NCBI GenBank assembly: GCA_018816735.1
Contig: JAHIVH010000118.1
Location: 1 to 53,230 of the forward strand
Direction: 5' to 3'
Source of the DNA: Pseudomonadota bacterium
GTDB taxonomy: Bacteria > Desulfobacterota > Desulfobacteria > Desulfobacterales > JAHIVH01
DNA length: 53,230 bases
The notes beneath the pieces are model-generated. The model was not told the DNA's origin. It was given only the letters and a program-made list of their open reading frames with translations, and did no database searches. Below, one piece after another: positions 27,401 to 35,399 of the stretch. Both the position numbers and the translations under genes were made by a program. Numbering within the stretch: position 1 is the stretch's first letter; each line of letters begins with the position of its first letter.

Positions 27401-28856
27401 CCCCGTCGTCATCCACATCCGCATAATCCGGGGTCCCGTCCTTGTCCGTGTCATCGGGATTGGTTGGATTGGCACCATATTCATCAGCATCATCAATGCT
27501 GTTTCCGTCACTGTCATCATCTATAAAGTTGGGAATGCCGTCTGCATCTGCGTCATTCAGACTTGCCAAAGCTGTTGCCGAAAGATCGGATCGTTCATCT
27601 TCATCGAAATATTCAACTGCATCGGGTATCATGTCACCGTCACTGTCCAGGTCCCACCAGGGGGGCAGTCCGTCGTTGTCGGCGTCTTTATAGAGGGTCC
27701 AGTTGCTGATTGCCTTATAGATTTCGAGATAATCGGAGATACCGTCGCCATCACTGTCTGCGGTCAGGTGGTTACTGTCAAGCGCTTTTTCCAGATCATC
27801 GGGCACGCCATCCAGATCCTCATCCACAAAAATTTTAATGGTGTAAGTCCAGTCAGCATTGCTCTTGCCCAGGTTGTCAGTTGCGCTCAAATAGTAGTTG
27901 CCGGTTGTCCCAATATAAATAGAAATGGCGGTTGATCCGGCAATATAAGGAATATTGGCCGTGGTGGAATTTACCGCTGCGCCGGTGCTCTCCATAACGG
28001 CGATTGCAGGCGTCATATCCGTATCAGCTCCTGTCAGTATCACGCTGTACCGACCGGCGGTACTGAAGGAAATGTTGAAATAATCGATATCGGTTCGTCC
28101 GCCTGTGGCAGAAATCGCTCCGGTAATGGTTCGGGGAACGCTTCCGGCTGTTTCCGAGCGGCCGATGCCGTCATTCTGATTGGATGCGGAGGTCTCCGTC
28201 GATTCGGCGTATGTGCTGAAGACAGACGCTGTTGCACTCAACGGAAAATCATCTGTGATATCGCTTATACCGTCCCCATCCACATCGGATTCGTAATAGT
28301 TACCGGTGCCGTCGCTATCAAAATCATAATGGGAGGCTTTATCATCGGGAAATAAATCCGCAGTATTGAGGAACCCGTCCCCGTCCCTGTCCAGGTCATT
28401 ATCATCTTCAAGACCATCATTGTCCATGTCATCGATCAGTTTGACAACGACCGTATCGGTTTCGGTCTTTCCTTTACCGTTACCGACCTGAAGCTGCAAG
28501 GTATACTCACCCGCCTGATTGGCGTAAAAACCGGTTACCTGTGTATTGGCGGAGGTAAACTTGTAAGTCCCGGAAGCGGTCTGGCTTACCAGGGACCAGG
28601 CCCATTCGTTACCTGTAGAGGATGCCGCATCAAGAAAAACGATTTCATGGGTATCCGGGCTGCTAAGATTTTGCGTGGTCACGCCTGTCCGGTCTGTACC
28701 GGCATCTGCAACCGGGTCCGGAATGGCCGTTGAATCCCCTTTTTTAGATGACCCGCCACCGCCACCGCTTGCAACAATAGTGATCAATCCCAGCAAAAAC
28801 ACCAGAATGATCCCTGCATTACGTAAAACGCCTGTTATTTTTTTTAAATGAATCAT
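24498..28856 (-). CDS. Large exported multidomain surface protein (Ca2+-type repeats, IPT/TIG and pre-peptidase-like domains)
   Basis: 1452 residues. An N-terminal signal (LRNAGIILVFLLGLITIVAS, about 11-30) is followed by a glycine run; no lipobox Cys is present. A PKD/Ig-like domain (about 45-140) comes next, then acidic thrombospondin-3-like DxDxDG repeats (about 142-200 and 345-505; for example DLDRDGDGF, DADNDGLPPWWDLDSDGD), a PPC-like domain between them (about 240-345), IPT/TIG-like Ig domains (about 520-690 and 1170-1345), and a helical central stretch with alanine/lysine content. The C-terminus is a beta-rich PPC-like domain. Domains of this sort make Ca2+-stiffened adhesins or surface binding proteins; the ligand is unknown. 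AAGGAAA lies 8 nt before the ATG. Confidence 0.75.
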   Translation of the reverse strand: MIHLKKITGVLRNAGIILVFLLGLITIVASGGGGGSSKKGDSTAIPDPVADAGTDRTGVTTQNLSSPDTHEIVFLDAASSTGNEWAWSLVSQTASGTYKFTSANTQVTGFYANQAGEYTLQLQVGNGKGKTETDTVVVKLIDDMDNDGLEDDNDLDRDGDGFLNTADLFPDDKASHYDFDSDGTGNYYESDVDGDGISDITDDFPLSATASVFSTYAESTETSASNQNDGIGRSETAGSVPRTITGAISATGGRTDIDYFNISFSTAGRYSVILTGADTDMTPAIAVMESTGAAVNSTTANIPYIAGSTAISIYIGTTGNYYLSATDNLGKSNADWTYTIKIFVDEDLDGVPDDLEKALDSNHLTADSDGDGISDYLEIYKAISNWTLYKDADNDGLPPWWDLDSDGDMIPDAVEYFDEDERSDLSATALASLNDADADGIPNFIDDDSDGNSIDDADEYGANPTNPDDTDKDGTPDYADVDDDGDGILDVNDNDRLTALTSADLSDDEEIMSIDRLYNNTVGTDNVARSDDSVTIYGANLPSATTSTWITIRGENGVINLNPTTIDTDTLTFTWPSDFASGLVEVFIASGGTYSNSLGVVIPASNAPILTDVTVNAGSGSVTFTGLNLNDTLTVYFSEASTTSSNSYGSATSFTVYIPYGAKRGDAYVSGSGGSSNVIWVDLARSFSGSITLPVGSSVSMTSLDVSWALSPDTEINPDSSGYFTTTGAYNGPTTVTAMVEDTNASTYTYAVFLEAISLPGDYSITLNSQSTALALVWDAIGVQGLVSETSLGSAKTLLQGLSEITDLGSLLETKLAKDPYVLNKNNSDITKKMKTAITAAAEAISDGISDQTLTPAVSLAASLSKQLRALSDATITPTEVDDIMVTAGDDGNVSVENDTQLYMSVKITASNGKVLQPHISGIRGMAGPQGYGLLFWAATSSFTQPKGQNCTVQVVTPGSDKAYDPKIAASTDIYKWLVVRTVVERVLWPPISSVISVKMNPGDLASIILNNALGMPGIIDDFAQGNVADGVKGLVMALWQDLSSAPPGPITKAIAVRYGAGFAEEAIKKLAAKIGVKLIPGLGWVSAAYDAAGHVSNGVNAGKAVDDLIRTDSVIDFNVKFPLQIDSVEPSKVKPDGKDKKFLIKGLGFGEIVSGYVFTTTYRPRITFTDNKGYETTNEPDYISGDGTKMSVTVPGWFLDEYTEGPLDVTVLHPKNIASSTVTKEDAVEIVTKVEISSISPDQGGSGVPATVYGAGFSNIISDNEVMVGPGTALISSASETALKIVIPNSLTTGEYDVKARSRFDGTWSDWSNTVTYEVIQGDIVVTVSDNGGAKDDAFALYVDGVYKGTMYASDSDYTDVYTMSLSAGSHTAMLLGVEAPDSVGTYSISFSGVGTVSGDATSGEDLVPGVSKYYTFEVSVATTKAPSLIKAFKYLPKVPDKETALMRKKK

Positions 28857-29064
28857 GTGTTAATTTCCTTTCTGTTTTGAAAATTAAACCCTATTTGTCA
28901 AGAGGTTACATCCGGAATCGTATCGTGATCTTATATAAGTTGATATTTTTCCGAATCAGGTTTGCTTGAAGTAAATGATGAGACAGGATACTTGAAAAGG
29001 GGCCGGGAGTCAATATTTTTGAAAAAATCCTGGATATTTCTGCAATTAAACCCATACTGAAAAA

Positions 29065-29105
29065 TATCGAAAGGAACAGTCCACATTGGGAACTGTTCCT
29101 TTTAA
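29065..29105 (-). terminator. Probable terminator of the Fo operon
   Basis: Inverted repeat GGAACAGT (29073-29080) / ACTGTTCC (29092-29099) with an 11-nt loop. On the minus strand it follows the stop of the fused c gene by about 30 nt, then runs into TTTCGATATTTTT, a moderately U-rich tail. Confidence 0.55.
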
Positions 29106-29129
29106 CTGCTTTGGGGAAATGGAATAAAT

Positions 29130-30098
29130 CTACACCACAAAGATCATGATAAAGGCGATAACGAGCGAATAAATACCTGTTGATTCAGAAACCGCCTGAC
29201 CCACAAGCATGGTTCGTGTAATAATCGGGGTGGCTTCTTCGTTTCGGCCAATCCAACGGATGGCCTGTTGTCCTGTAAGCCCTTCTCCAATACCTGGACC
29301 GATTGCTCCGATTCCCATGCAGATACCGGCCCCTAATAGAGCGGCGGCTGAGGCTAATGAAGCTGTGGCCGGATAGGTTTTAAATAAGAGTATCATGGCG
29401 ATTAGAAGGCCATATATGGAAGTCGTTTCTGCCACCGCCATGCTCAACATCATGACGTTCACTACCCGGCTCATGGCTGTTGGATTACGGGCGACACTCT
29501 CGACGCCTGTTTGTGCGACAAAACCTTCGCCTACGCCTGATCCTATGGCGGCAATGCCGGTTGAAATTCCGGCGCCCAAAAGTGCCGCCCAAAATGGGGC
29601 AAAGGGTCTGGCCGAATAGTCCATGAAAATCAGAAGAAATGATGTTACAAGAGAGTAAATGGCCGATGTTTGCGTGATGGCCGCACCGATCAACATGGTC
29701 GTGGTGATTTGGCTTTTGGAGGCAGGCTGTCTCGCGATACCGATGGTCGCCGCACCCGCTGGTAGTCCTGATCCGATCCCCGAACCGATGGCGCCGATTC
29801 CCATGCATATACCTGCTGCAATCAATCCAAATGGGGCAAGGGGTGATGTTGATGATCCGCCGGTAAAGAGCAGGAGCATGGCGATCAGTAAGCTGAAAAT
29901 CGCCGCCGATTCTGCGACAGCCTGGCCGAGAAGCATCGTTCTTGCGATGTCATTATACATATCCGGCCGTCTCGACATGGCTTCATTGGCGCATCCGGCT
30001 GCATATCCTTCACCTACAGCCGATCCAATGGCACCAAACCCCATAGACACGCCTGCACCCACAACACTTGAAACCCTTATCCATGATTGTATATCCAT
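29130..30098 (-). CDS. atpE: Concatenated ATP synthase c subunit: four hairpins (8 TM), one without its carboxylate
   Basis: 322 residues made of four tandem c-subunit hairpins of about 80 residues, each with a GxGxGxG-type helix 1 and an ion-binding helix 2. By alignment to the 82-residue c, the helix-1 site is E30, S110, E191, E272 and the helix-2 carboxylate site is E63, Q143, E224, E305. So hairpin 2 has lost both acidic groups, while hairpins 1, 3 and 4 keep them (with F68 in place of Tyr in hairpin 1). V-type c subunits and the c1 of Acetobacterium are fused pairs with fewer sites than hairpins; a fourfold F-type fusion is rarer. It is the last gene of the Fo operon, 70 nt after b. A co-assembled mixed rotor with fewer ions per turn is inferred. 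Confidence 0.88.
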   Translation of the reverse strand: MDIQSWIRVSSVVGAGVSMGFGAIGSAVGEGYAAGCANEAMSRRPDMYNDIARTMLLGQAVAESAAIFSLLIAMLLLFTGGSSTSPLAPFGLIAAGICMGIGAIGSGIGSGLPAGAATIGIARQPASKSQITTTMLIGAAITQTSAIYSLVTSFLLIFMDYSARPFAPFWAALLGAGISTGIAAIGSGVGEGFVAQTGVESVARNPTAMSRVVNVMMLSMAVAETTSIYGLLIAMILLFKTYPATASLASAAALLGAGICMGIGAIGPGIGEGLTGQQAIRWIGRNEEATPIITRTMLVGQAVSESTGIYSLVIAFIMIFVV

Positions 30099-30168
30099 TA
30101 TCTCAATACCTTACTATAATAAAAGAGGAACCTGATTGAAAGTAGATATGTCGTAACCGCTCGCCGTC

Positions 30169-30756
30169 CTATTTGGAAAATTTGTAAGCGAGATAATTAT
30201 CTATGAATTTCTGATTGTCCTCTTTGGTTATTGCACTAGGGAGTTTTCCCATTGCAATTCCTATGGCCGACTCTATCAACTCCGACTTCAATTTCTCTTT
30301 TTCAGAATATACTTGATATTCTATTTTCTTTTTAGTTTTCTCTAAAATTAAGATACTCTGATTTTTGGCGTTCCTGATGATCTCCTGTTTCTTTCGCTCA
30401 CCCTCTTCGATAATTTTCTGTTTGATACTGGAAATATGCTCATTTCCTCTTTTTATTTTTTCAAGCATATCAGCATTTTTCTTTTGCGCGTCTAAGTTCT
30501 GTTGTTCCGCCGCGCTAATTTCCTGAGCGATTTTATCTTTTTTTTCCTTTAAAAAATTAACTACCGGTTTTTTGGCGAATCGAACGATAATGTATGCGAG
30601 AATAAAGAAATTCAACCACCTCATAATAAGATCATATGTGGGGCGCCATCCGCCAGCCTCTGAAGCAAATGCGTCAAACGGTAAAAAATGGATAAAAAAG
30701 AGCGCACCCAGGATAATAGACACGAACTTTAGGTAGGGTGAACGGTTTATTTTCAT
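30169..30756 (-). CDS. atpF: ATP synthase b subunit of the Fo operon
   Basis: 195 residues: an N-terminal signal-anchor-like segment (VSIILGALFFIHFLPF, ending FASEAGGW), a second membrane helix (WLNFFILAYIIVRFAKKPV), and a long charged coiled-coil stalk (about 72-165) as in the peripheral stator. The start overlaps the end of the preceding b' gene. It is clearly different in sequence from the b encoded at 42512 in the F1 operon, though both have the same AS-G-G-rich N-terminal organisation. Confidence 0.85.
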   Translation of the reverse strand: MKINRSPYLKFVSIILGALFFIHFLPFDAFASEAGGWRPTYDLIMRWLNFFILAYIIVRFAKKPVVNFLKEKKDKIAQEISAAEQQNLDAQKKNADMLEKIKRGNEHISSIKQKIIEEGERKKQEIIRNAKNQSILILEKTKKKIEYQVYSEKEKLKSELIESAIGIAMGKLPSAITKEDNQKFIDNYLAYKFSK

Positions 30757-31208
30757 CAGGATAACCTCCGGTTCAAGACTTTCTCCATGATTGCATAGGC
30801 GATGGATTCAGATTCTTCTTTAAGGTGCTTTTTTGCTTCTACAATTTGAAGATGGACCTCTTTCTCTGCTATTTCCGTATGTTTGCTGATTTCATTCTGG
30901 GTCTCTTTCTGTAAGTCGGCAGCTTCTTTGCTTCCCGCAATTTCCAGCTCTTTTTGAAATTGGAGCGCCTCTTCTTTCGCCATTAACTCACGCTCCTTTA
31001 GCTGGACAAGAAGTTCCTCCGTCTCACGTTTAGAGTATACAACCTTCTGTTTCAGATCCTCTATATACTGACTTCGGTCTTTCATTACGGCCTGCAACGG
31101 ACGGAACATGATGCGGTTGATAATGAACAGAAATATCAGGAAAGAGAGCACCTGAAATACCATTGTCGCGTTTACAGTTATAAGTGCAATGTTTTCAATT
31201 AGTTCCAT
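30756..31208 (-). CDS. atpF': ATP synthase b' subunit of the Fo operon
   Basis: 150 residues: one N-terminal membrane helix (VFQVLSFLIFLFIINRIMFRPL), then a charged coiled coil (about 45-140) ending in a typical C-terminal MEKVLNRRLS. It forms the stator dimer with b. Encoded directly before b in the order c, b', b, c4. There is a second b' in the F1 operon (42087), so the genome window holds two stator pairs. Confidence 0.85.
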   Translation of the reverse strand: MELIENIALITVNATMVFQVLSFLIFLFIINRIMFRPLQAVMKDRSQYIEDLKQKVVYSKRETEELLVQLKERELMAKEEALQFQKELEIAGSKEAADLQKETQNEISKHTEIAEKEVHLQIVEAKKHLKEESESIAYAIMEKVLNRRLS

Positions 31209-31234
31209 TAGTTATTGCCCATAAATAGCTTCGA

Positions 31235-31483
31235 TCAAACAACAAACAGCAATAGTAATGCGATAACCAGAGAATAGATTCCGGTAGATTCGGAAACTGC
31301 CTGACCAACAAGCATAGTTCTGGTTAAAAGACCCGCCTCACTAGGATTTCTACCGATTGCTTCACACGCTTTGGCGGCAGCCATTCCTTCACCAACACCC
31401 GGCCCAATTGCGCCTAATCCCATTGAAATTCCTGCCCCAAGGCATGCTGCTGCTTTTATAATATCTGCGCCTTCTATTGCCAT
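31235..31483 (-). CDS. atpE: ATP synthase c subunit, Na+-type two-carboxylate site
   Basis: 82 residues, two TM helices. Helix 1 carries GPGVGEG with E32; helix 2 carries VSESTGIYSLVIA with V63, E65, S66 and Y70. The positions match the Na+-binding ligands of Ilyobacter c (Q32, V63, E65, S66, Y70) with Gln replaced by Glu, as in the two-carboxylate c ring described for Fusobacterium. Na+ coupling is therefore inferred, not shown. AGGAGG sits a few bases before the ATG, a strong RBS as expected for a multi-copy subunit. Confidence 0.9.
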   Translation of the reverse strand: MAIEGADIIKAAACLGAGISMGLGAIGPGVGEGMAAAKACEAIGRNPSEAGLLTRTMLVGQAVSESTGIYSLVIALLLLFVV

Positions 31484-31537
31484 TTTATCCTCCTGTTGAT
31501 TATGTTTATTGATAATTTATTTGGATATTTTCACTGA

Positions 31538-32212
31538 TTATTTTGCCTTTAACGCAATATAAACTGTTGTGAGCATGGTAAAAACAAATGCTTGGATTGT
31601 ACCGGAAAAAAACCCGAAAAACGCATTCAGAAAGGGTGGTAGAAATAGACTATATGTCAGATAAGAAACGACCAATATAATAATGGAGCCTCCCATGATG
31701 TTTCCGAAAAGACGGAAAGAGATAGAGACGACATTTGCCAGTTCTCCGATAATATTTAAGGGCAACATCATGAAAAACGGTTCTATATAACCTTTAAGAT
31801 ATGTTTTCAAACCTTTTTCTTTGATTGCGGTGTAGTGGGCGATAAAACACCCCATAAGTCCCAGTCCAAGCGTCGTATTTAAATCTTTGGTTGGTTCATC
31901 GAGATGGGGGATAATCCCCAACCAGTTTGAAAGCACCAAAAACATAAATAGCGCGCAGATCAGAGGTGCATATTTTTTTCCTAATTCCTCTCCGATCGTT
32001 TCCTCTGCAAGAGAGAAAAATTGTTCTACAAACAATTCGCCAACTATCTGTATGGGGCCAGGCAGAATGCTTTTTTTCCCCGCGGCTGAAATTCCAAATA
32101 TAATAAGGAAGGCTATGACAATCCAGGTCATAATCATGACTTCAACATTGAATGTCAGGTCATGCCCCATAAAATGAATAATCAGTTGATGAATTTTTCC
32201 TAATTCTTGCAT
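31538..32212 (-). CDS. atpB: ATP synthase a subunit
   Basis: 224 residues with about five or six hydrophobic helices. The essential half-channel arginine is seen in SISFRLFGNIMGG (about 164-176), and NWLGIIP matches the family. It forms the ion half-channels next to the c ring. It lies upstream of c, 54 nt apart, in the Fo operon; AtpI precedes it by 12 nt. No other a subunit is in the window, although a second set of stator genes is. Confidence 0.93.
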   Translation of the reverse strand: MQELGKIHQLIIHFMGHDLTFNVEVMIMTWIVIAFLIIFGISAAGKKSILPGPIQIVGELFVEQFFSLAEETIGEELGKKYAPLICALFMFLVLSNWLGIIPHLDEPTKDLNTTLGLGLMGCFIAHYTAIKEKGLKTYLKGYIEPFFMMLPLNIIGELANVVSISFRLFGNIMGGSIIILVVSYLTYSLFLPPFLNAFFGFFSGTIQAFVFTMLTTVYIALKAK

Positions 32213-32224
32213 GATGATTCCATA

Positions 32225-32611
32225 TTAAGTCTGTTTACGAATGATGGATGCTATGTAAATGTACAGATGTTCTAATAATAGTATGATCTGAATAGAAAAT
32301 ATGCCGATGACAGTCGATATAAGATTGAAATTGTCAAGCTTGATTGCCATAACGATGGGGATGGATAATAGAAGATAACGGAAGAAAATTGAGCCAAGAG
32401 ATATTGCAAAACCCTTTCCTTTTGTCTTCCCTATTCGAAGAGGGATGGCTTCACCCATCAGAATAAAGTTTAAAATACTGAAAAGGGCTCCCAATATAAG
32501 TCCTTTACCGATAGCGCTTTGGTCTATAAATATGGATATGAATCCTATAACGATGGCAGATGAAAGTGCTTTAGAGCAGTATTTTTTTTGTGTTTCTCTA
32601 AGAGTCTCCAT
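32225..32611 (-). CDS. atpI: ATP synthase subunit I (AtpI)
   Basis: 128 residues, four hydrophobic helices, of the ATP synthase I family (AIGKGLILGALFSILNFILMGEAIPL). AtpI helps assemble the c ring, including Na+-type rings. Overlaps the AtpZ gene upstream by 14 nt, and lies directly before atpB. Confidence 0.75.
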   Translation of the reverse strand: METLRETQKKYCSKALSSAIVIGFISIFIDQSAIGKGLILGALFSILNFILMGEAIPLRIGKTKGKGFAISLGSIFFRYLLLSIPIVMAIKLDNFNLISTVIGIFSIQIILLLEHLYIYIASIIRKQT

Positions 32612-32864
32612 TATCTGTAATCTTCTTGTTTTCTTTATCTTGTTCTGTCACTTCAAGAATCTGACGATAAACGACATTTCCCCCGCCAATAACGCCCAAT
32701 ATGGTAAAGATCGTTGTGAAAATTCCCTTTATACCCAGCCATTTGTCGATATAAATCCCGACAAACAAACAAAAAATAATGCAGCCAGCCATCGTCAGGC
32801 CGATCTGCATAATTATCTGAACGTTTTCGGCCCAGGCCCGGTTTTTTTTATAGTTAAAGAGCAT
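32598..32864 (-). CDS. atpZ: AtpZ-like F0F1 accessory membrane protein
   Basis: Two TM helices (IMQIGLTMAGCIIFCLFVGIYI and IFTTIFTILGVIGGGNVVYR) followed by a charged tail match the AtpZ/AtpI-type small accessory proteins, thought to aid ring assembly or ion supply. An ATG at 32864 (88 residues) is chosen because the 31 residues before it, from an ATG at 32957, show no similarity to the family; neither start has a convincing RBS. First gene of the Fo operon. Confidence 0.6.
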   Translation of the reverse strand: MLFNYKKNRAWAENVQIIMQIGLTMAGCIIFCLFVGIYIDKWLGIKGIFTTIFTILGVIGGGNVVYRQILEVTEQDKENKKITDNGDS

Positions 32865-33022
32865 TTCTTCTTTTAAAAAAACCCGATTAGCAAAAGACAA
32901 TGTGCATAATGTCTCCGCATATTGATAATTTCCGGTATCTACATTTTTTTTAGACATGCGTCAACAATTAAAATGAATATTCCGGATTTATTTTTAAAGA
33001 AAGAACGGCTGTCTAACGATTT

Positions 33023-33043
33023 AAAAATATTAGTTTTACTAAT
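33023..33043 (-). terminator. Possible terminator downstream of tRNA-Pro
   Basis: ATTAGT (33029-33034) / ACTAAT (33038-33043) is a perfect 6-bp stem with a TTT loop; on the minus strand it is followed by ATTTTT. It is A+T-rich and weak. If it does not stop transcription, tRNA and Fo genes may share a transcript. Confidence 0.35.
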
Positions 33044-33142
33044 CATAAACCCGGCCAATGCATTCGCTATTGAAATATATTATCCAGGCTGATATTACGG
33101 TTGGTCGATGGATATGGATTGAAATACTAGGAAGGAATTGTC

Positions 33143-33219
<77 letters not shown>

Positions 33220-33233
33220 ATCAAAACAAAAGG

Positions 33234-33262
33234 TACCTAACACTTAAAATTTAACATGTCAA
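33234..33262 (-). promoter_or_regulatory. Promoter of tRNA-Pro
   Basis: On the minus strand TTGACA (33257-33262) and TAGGTA (33234-33239) are spaced by exactly 17 bases, 15 nt before the mature tRNA 5' end. Confidence 0.55.
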
Positions 33263-33283
33263 GGATTTGAAACAGGAATCATC

Positions 33284-34186
33284 GTGAATGACCAAAAGAA
33301 AATAATTCCGGATAGTTTGACGACTGGTGATACAATCGGCATTGTTGCTCCTGCCGGTTCTGCGGATATGGACCGGTTTGGTAAGGGAATCGAGGTATTA
33401 AAAGACATGGGGTTTCAGGTGGTTGTGCCCGATGATCTGTTTTCACCTGAATCCTACCTGGCTGCACCAGATTATCAGCGGGCTGACATTTTTAACCAAA
33501 TGATTGCGGACAGGGCAATAAAAGCTCTGATTTGTGCGCGTGGCGGATTTGGAACATTGCGCATCTTGTCCCTTGTCGATTTTAATTCAATCCGGGCACA
33601 CCCCAAAATAGTGGTCGGTTTCAGCGATATTACCGCACTTATTGTGAATATCTATTTGAAAAGTGGTGTTGTCACCTATCACGGGCCGGTTGTAACGACA
33701 TTGGCCGATGCACCCATGCAAACGATAGACGTGCTAAAGGGTGCATTGACCTCCGGGCAATCGTATCAAGCTGATTTTGATCAATTGGCGTCAATTCAGG
33801 CCGGCCAGGCAGAGGGACCTTTAATAGGTGGTAACCTGGCGACGTTGTGTCATTTGACGGGCACGCCTTTTATGCCGGATTACGACGGGCATATTTTGTT
33901 CCTGGAAGATATTGACGAACCCCTGTATAAAATTGACCGCATGCTGACCCAGATGGAACTGACGGGCAGTTTTAATCATGTGAACGGTGTTGTGCTGGGA
34001 GCCTTTGAAAACTGTGGTGATATTGAGTTGATTTATAAGCTGTTTCATGAAAAATTCCATAAGCACGAGATCCCTGTTGTTGGGGGACTGGAAATTGGCC
34101 ATAGTCATGCAAATGTCACCATACCCATAGGAGCCTTTGCGGTAGTTGATGCAGATCGCGGAATACTGATGATCAATCCGTCGTGA
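33284..34186 (+). CDS. LD-carboxypeptidase (peptidase S66, LdcA family)
   Basis: 300 residues, GTG start with AGGA upstream. Family motifs are DTIGIVAPAG (residues 15-24), the Ser nucleophile in GFSDITAL (about 111), the acidic LEDIDEP, and the His of IGHSHANVTIPIGA. Such enzymes remove the terminal D-Ala from murein tetrapeptides during cell-wall recycling. The neighbours (serine hydrolase, mre, PBP2) also deal with peptidoglycan. Confidence 0.88.
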   Translation: MNDQKKIIPDSLTTGDTIGIVAPAGSADMDRFGKGIEVLKDMGFQVVVPDDLFSPESYLAAPDYQRADIFNQMIADRAIKALICARGGFGTLRILSLVDFNSIRAHPKIVVGFSDITALIVNIYLKSGVVTYHGPVVTTLADAPMQTIDVLKGALTSGQSYQADFDQLASIQAGQAEGPLIGGNLATLCHLTGTPFMPDYDGHILFLEDIDEPLYKIDRMLTQMELTGSFNHVNGVVLGAFENCGDIELIYKLFHEKFHKHEIPVVGGLEIGHSHANVTIPIGAFAVVDADRGILMINPS

Positions 34187-34283
34187 ATATAATTCTAAAT
34201 CGGTTTAATACAAATGCCGATATCAGCAAATATGGCCTGAGTTTCAGAGAAGCCTGCATGGATAATTTTTTTCCTCTTATGAT

Positions 34284-35399
34284 ATGAAAACAACGCGTAT
34301 TGAAGAAATGATGAATCAGGCTATTGATGAGGGGGTTTTCCCTGGAGGAATCCTTCTGGCTTCAGTGGAAGGAAACCTTATATTTCATAAAGGGTTTGGC
34401 GTTACAAAGATTCATTCAGGTGTTCCGGTAACTGATAATATTGTTTTCGACCTGGCTTCACTGACCAAACCGCTTGCAACAACGCTTGCTGTTATGAAAC
34501 TGATGGCGCGTGGATTATTGCAGCTGACAGACAGCCTGGGAGATGTCTTACCGGATTTTAAGAACACAGATAAAGCATGGATTGCAATCAGCCAACTGTT
34601 GAATCATACATCCGGGTTGCCAGCATATCAGCCTTATTTTGAAAAACTGATATGTTTTCCTGAAAAGGTGAGAAAAGAAAAGCTGCATGCCCTGTTGGCT
34701 GATGAGCCCTTGATTCATCCCCCAGGCGGATCCGTGCAGTATAGTGATATCGGATTCATGATCCTTTCCTGGATTGTTGAAACCATTTCCGGCATGAGAC
34801 TGGACCTTTTTCTGGAACAGGAAATATATGGCCCATTGGAAATTGTACCGCTGTTTTTTCCGGGGATGAAATATGAAAAAAATGTGCCGGATGGGCGTTC
34901 TCATTATGTATATGCCGCAACCGAAAACTGCCCGTGGCGCAAAAGGCTGCTTGAAGGCGTTGTGCATGATGATAATGCCTATGCTTCAGGCGGGATAGCG
35001 GGGCATGCCGGACTTTTTGGAACAGCCCGGGCCGTGTTTGATTTATTAAGGTTTCTTTTGTCAGTATATAAAGGAAATTCCGGAAGGGGAATTGTCGATA
35101 AACATGTGCTAAGGATATTTTTTGCACCCCAGCCTGGTACAGGCAGAGCACTGGGTTTCGATTTGCCGTCAAAAATCGGTTCAAGTTCAGGCCGTTACTT
35201 TTCTGATACCAGTGTGGGGCACCTGGGTTTTACCGGCACCTCATTCTGGATGGACCTGGATCGGGAGATTATAGTGGTTCTTCTTACAAACAGGGTTCAC
35301 CCTTCAAGAAGCAATGAAAAGATAAAAATATTCAGGCCCAAAATTCACGATGTTGTTCTGGAAACAATTATATCAAGTAAAAAAAATTTTAAAGATTGA
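34284..35399 (+). CDS. Serine hydrolase of the beta-lactamase (class C) / PBP-like family
   Basis: 371 residues. SxxK motif in LASLTKPLATT (Ser at about 55), the Tyr motif in QYSDIGFM, and HLGFTGTSFWMD in place of the KTG box. No signal peptide is obvious at the N-terminus (MKTTRIEEMMNQAIDEG), so it is probably cytoplasmic or not exported by Sec. Family enzymes are D,D-peptidases, esterases or amidases; the substrate is unknown. It follows LdcA in the same direction after 97 nt. Confidence 0.82.
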   Translation: MKTTRIEEMMNQAIDEGVFPGGILLASVEGNLIFHKGFGVTKIHSGVPVTDNIVFDLASLTKPLATTLAVMKLMARGLLQLTDSLGDVLPDFKNTDKAWIAISQLLNHTSGLPAYQPYFEKLICFPEKVRKEKLHALLADEPLIHPPGGSVQYSDIGFMILSWIVETISGMRLDLFLEQEIYGPLEIVPLFFPGMKYEKNVPDGRSHYVYAATENCPWRKRLLEGVVHDDNAYASGGIAGHAGLFGTARAVFDLLRFLLSVYKGNSGRGIVDKHVLRIFFAPQPGTGRALGFDLPSKIGSSSGRYFSDTSVGHLGFTGTSFWMDLDREIIVVLLTNRVHPSRSNEKIKIFRPKIHDVVLETIISSKKNFKD

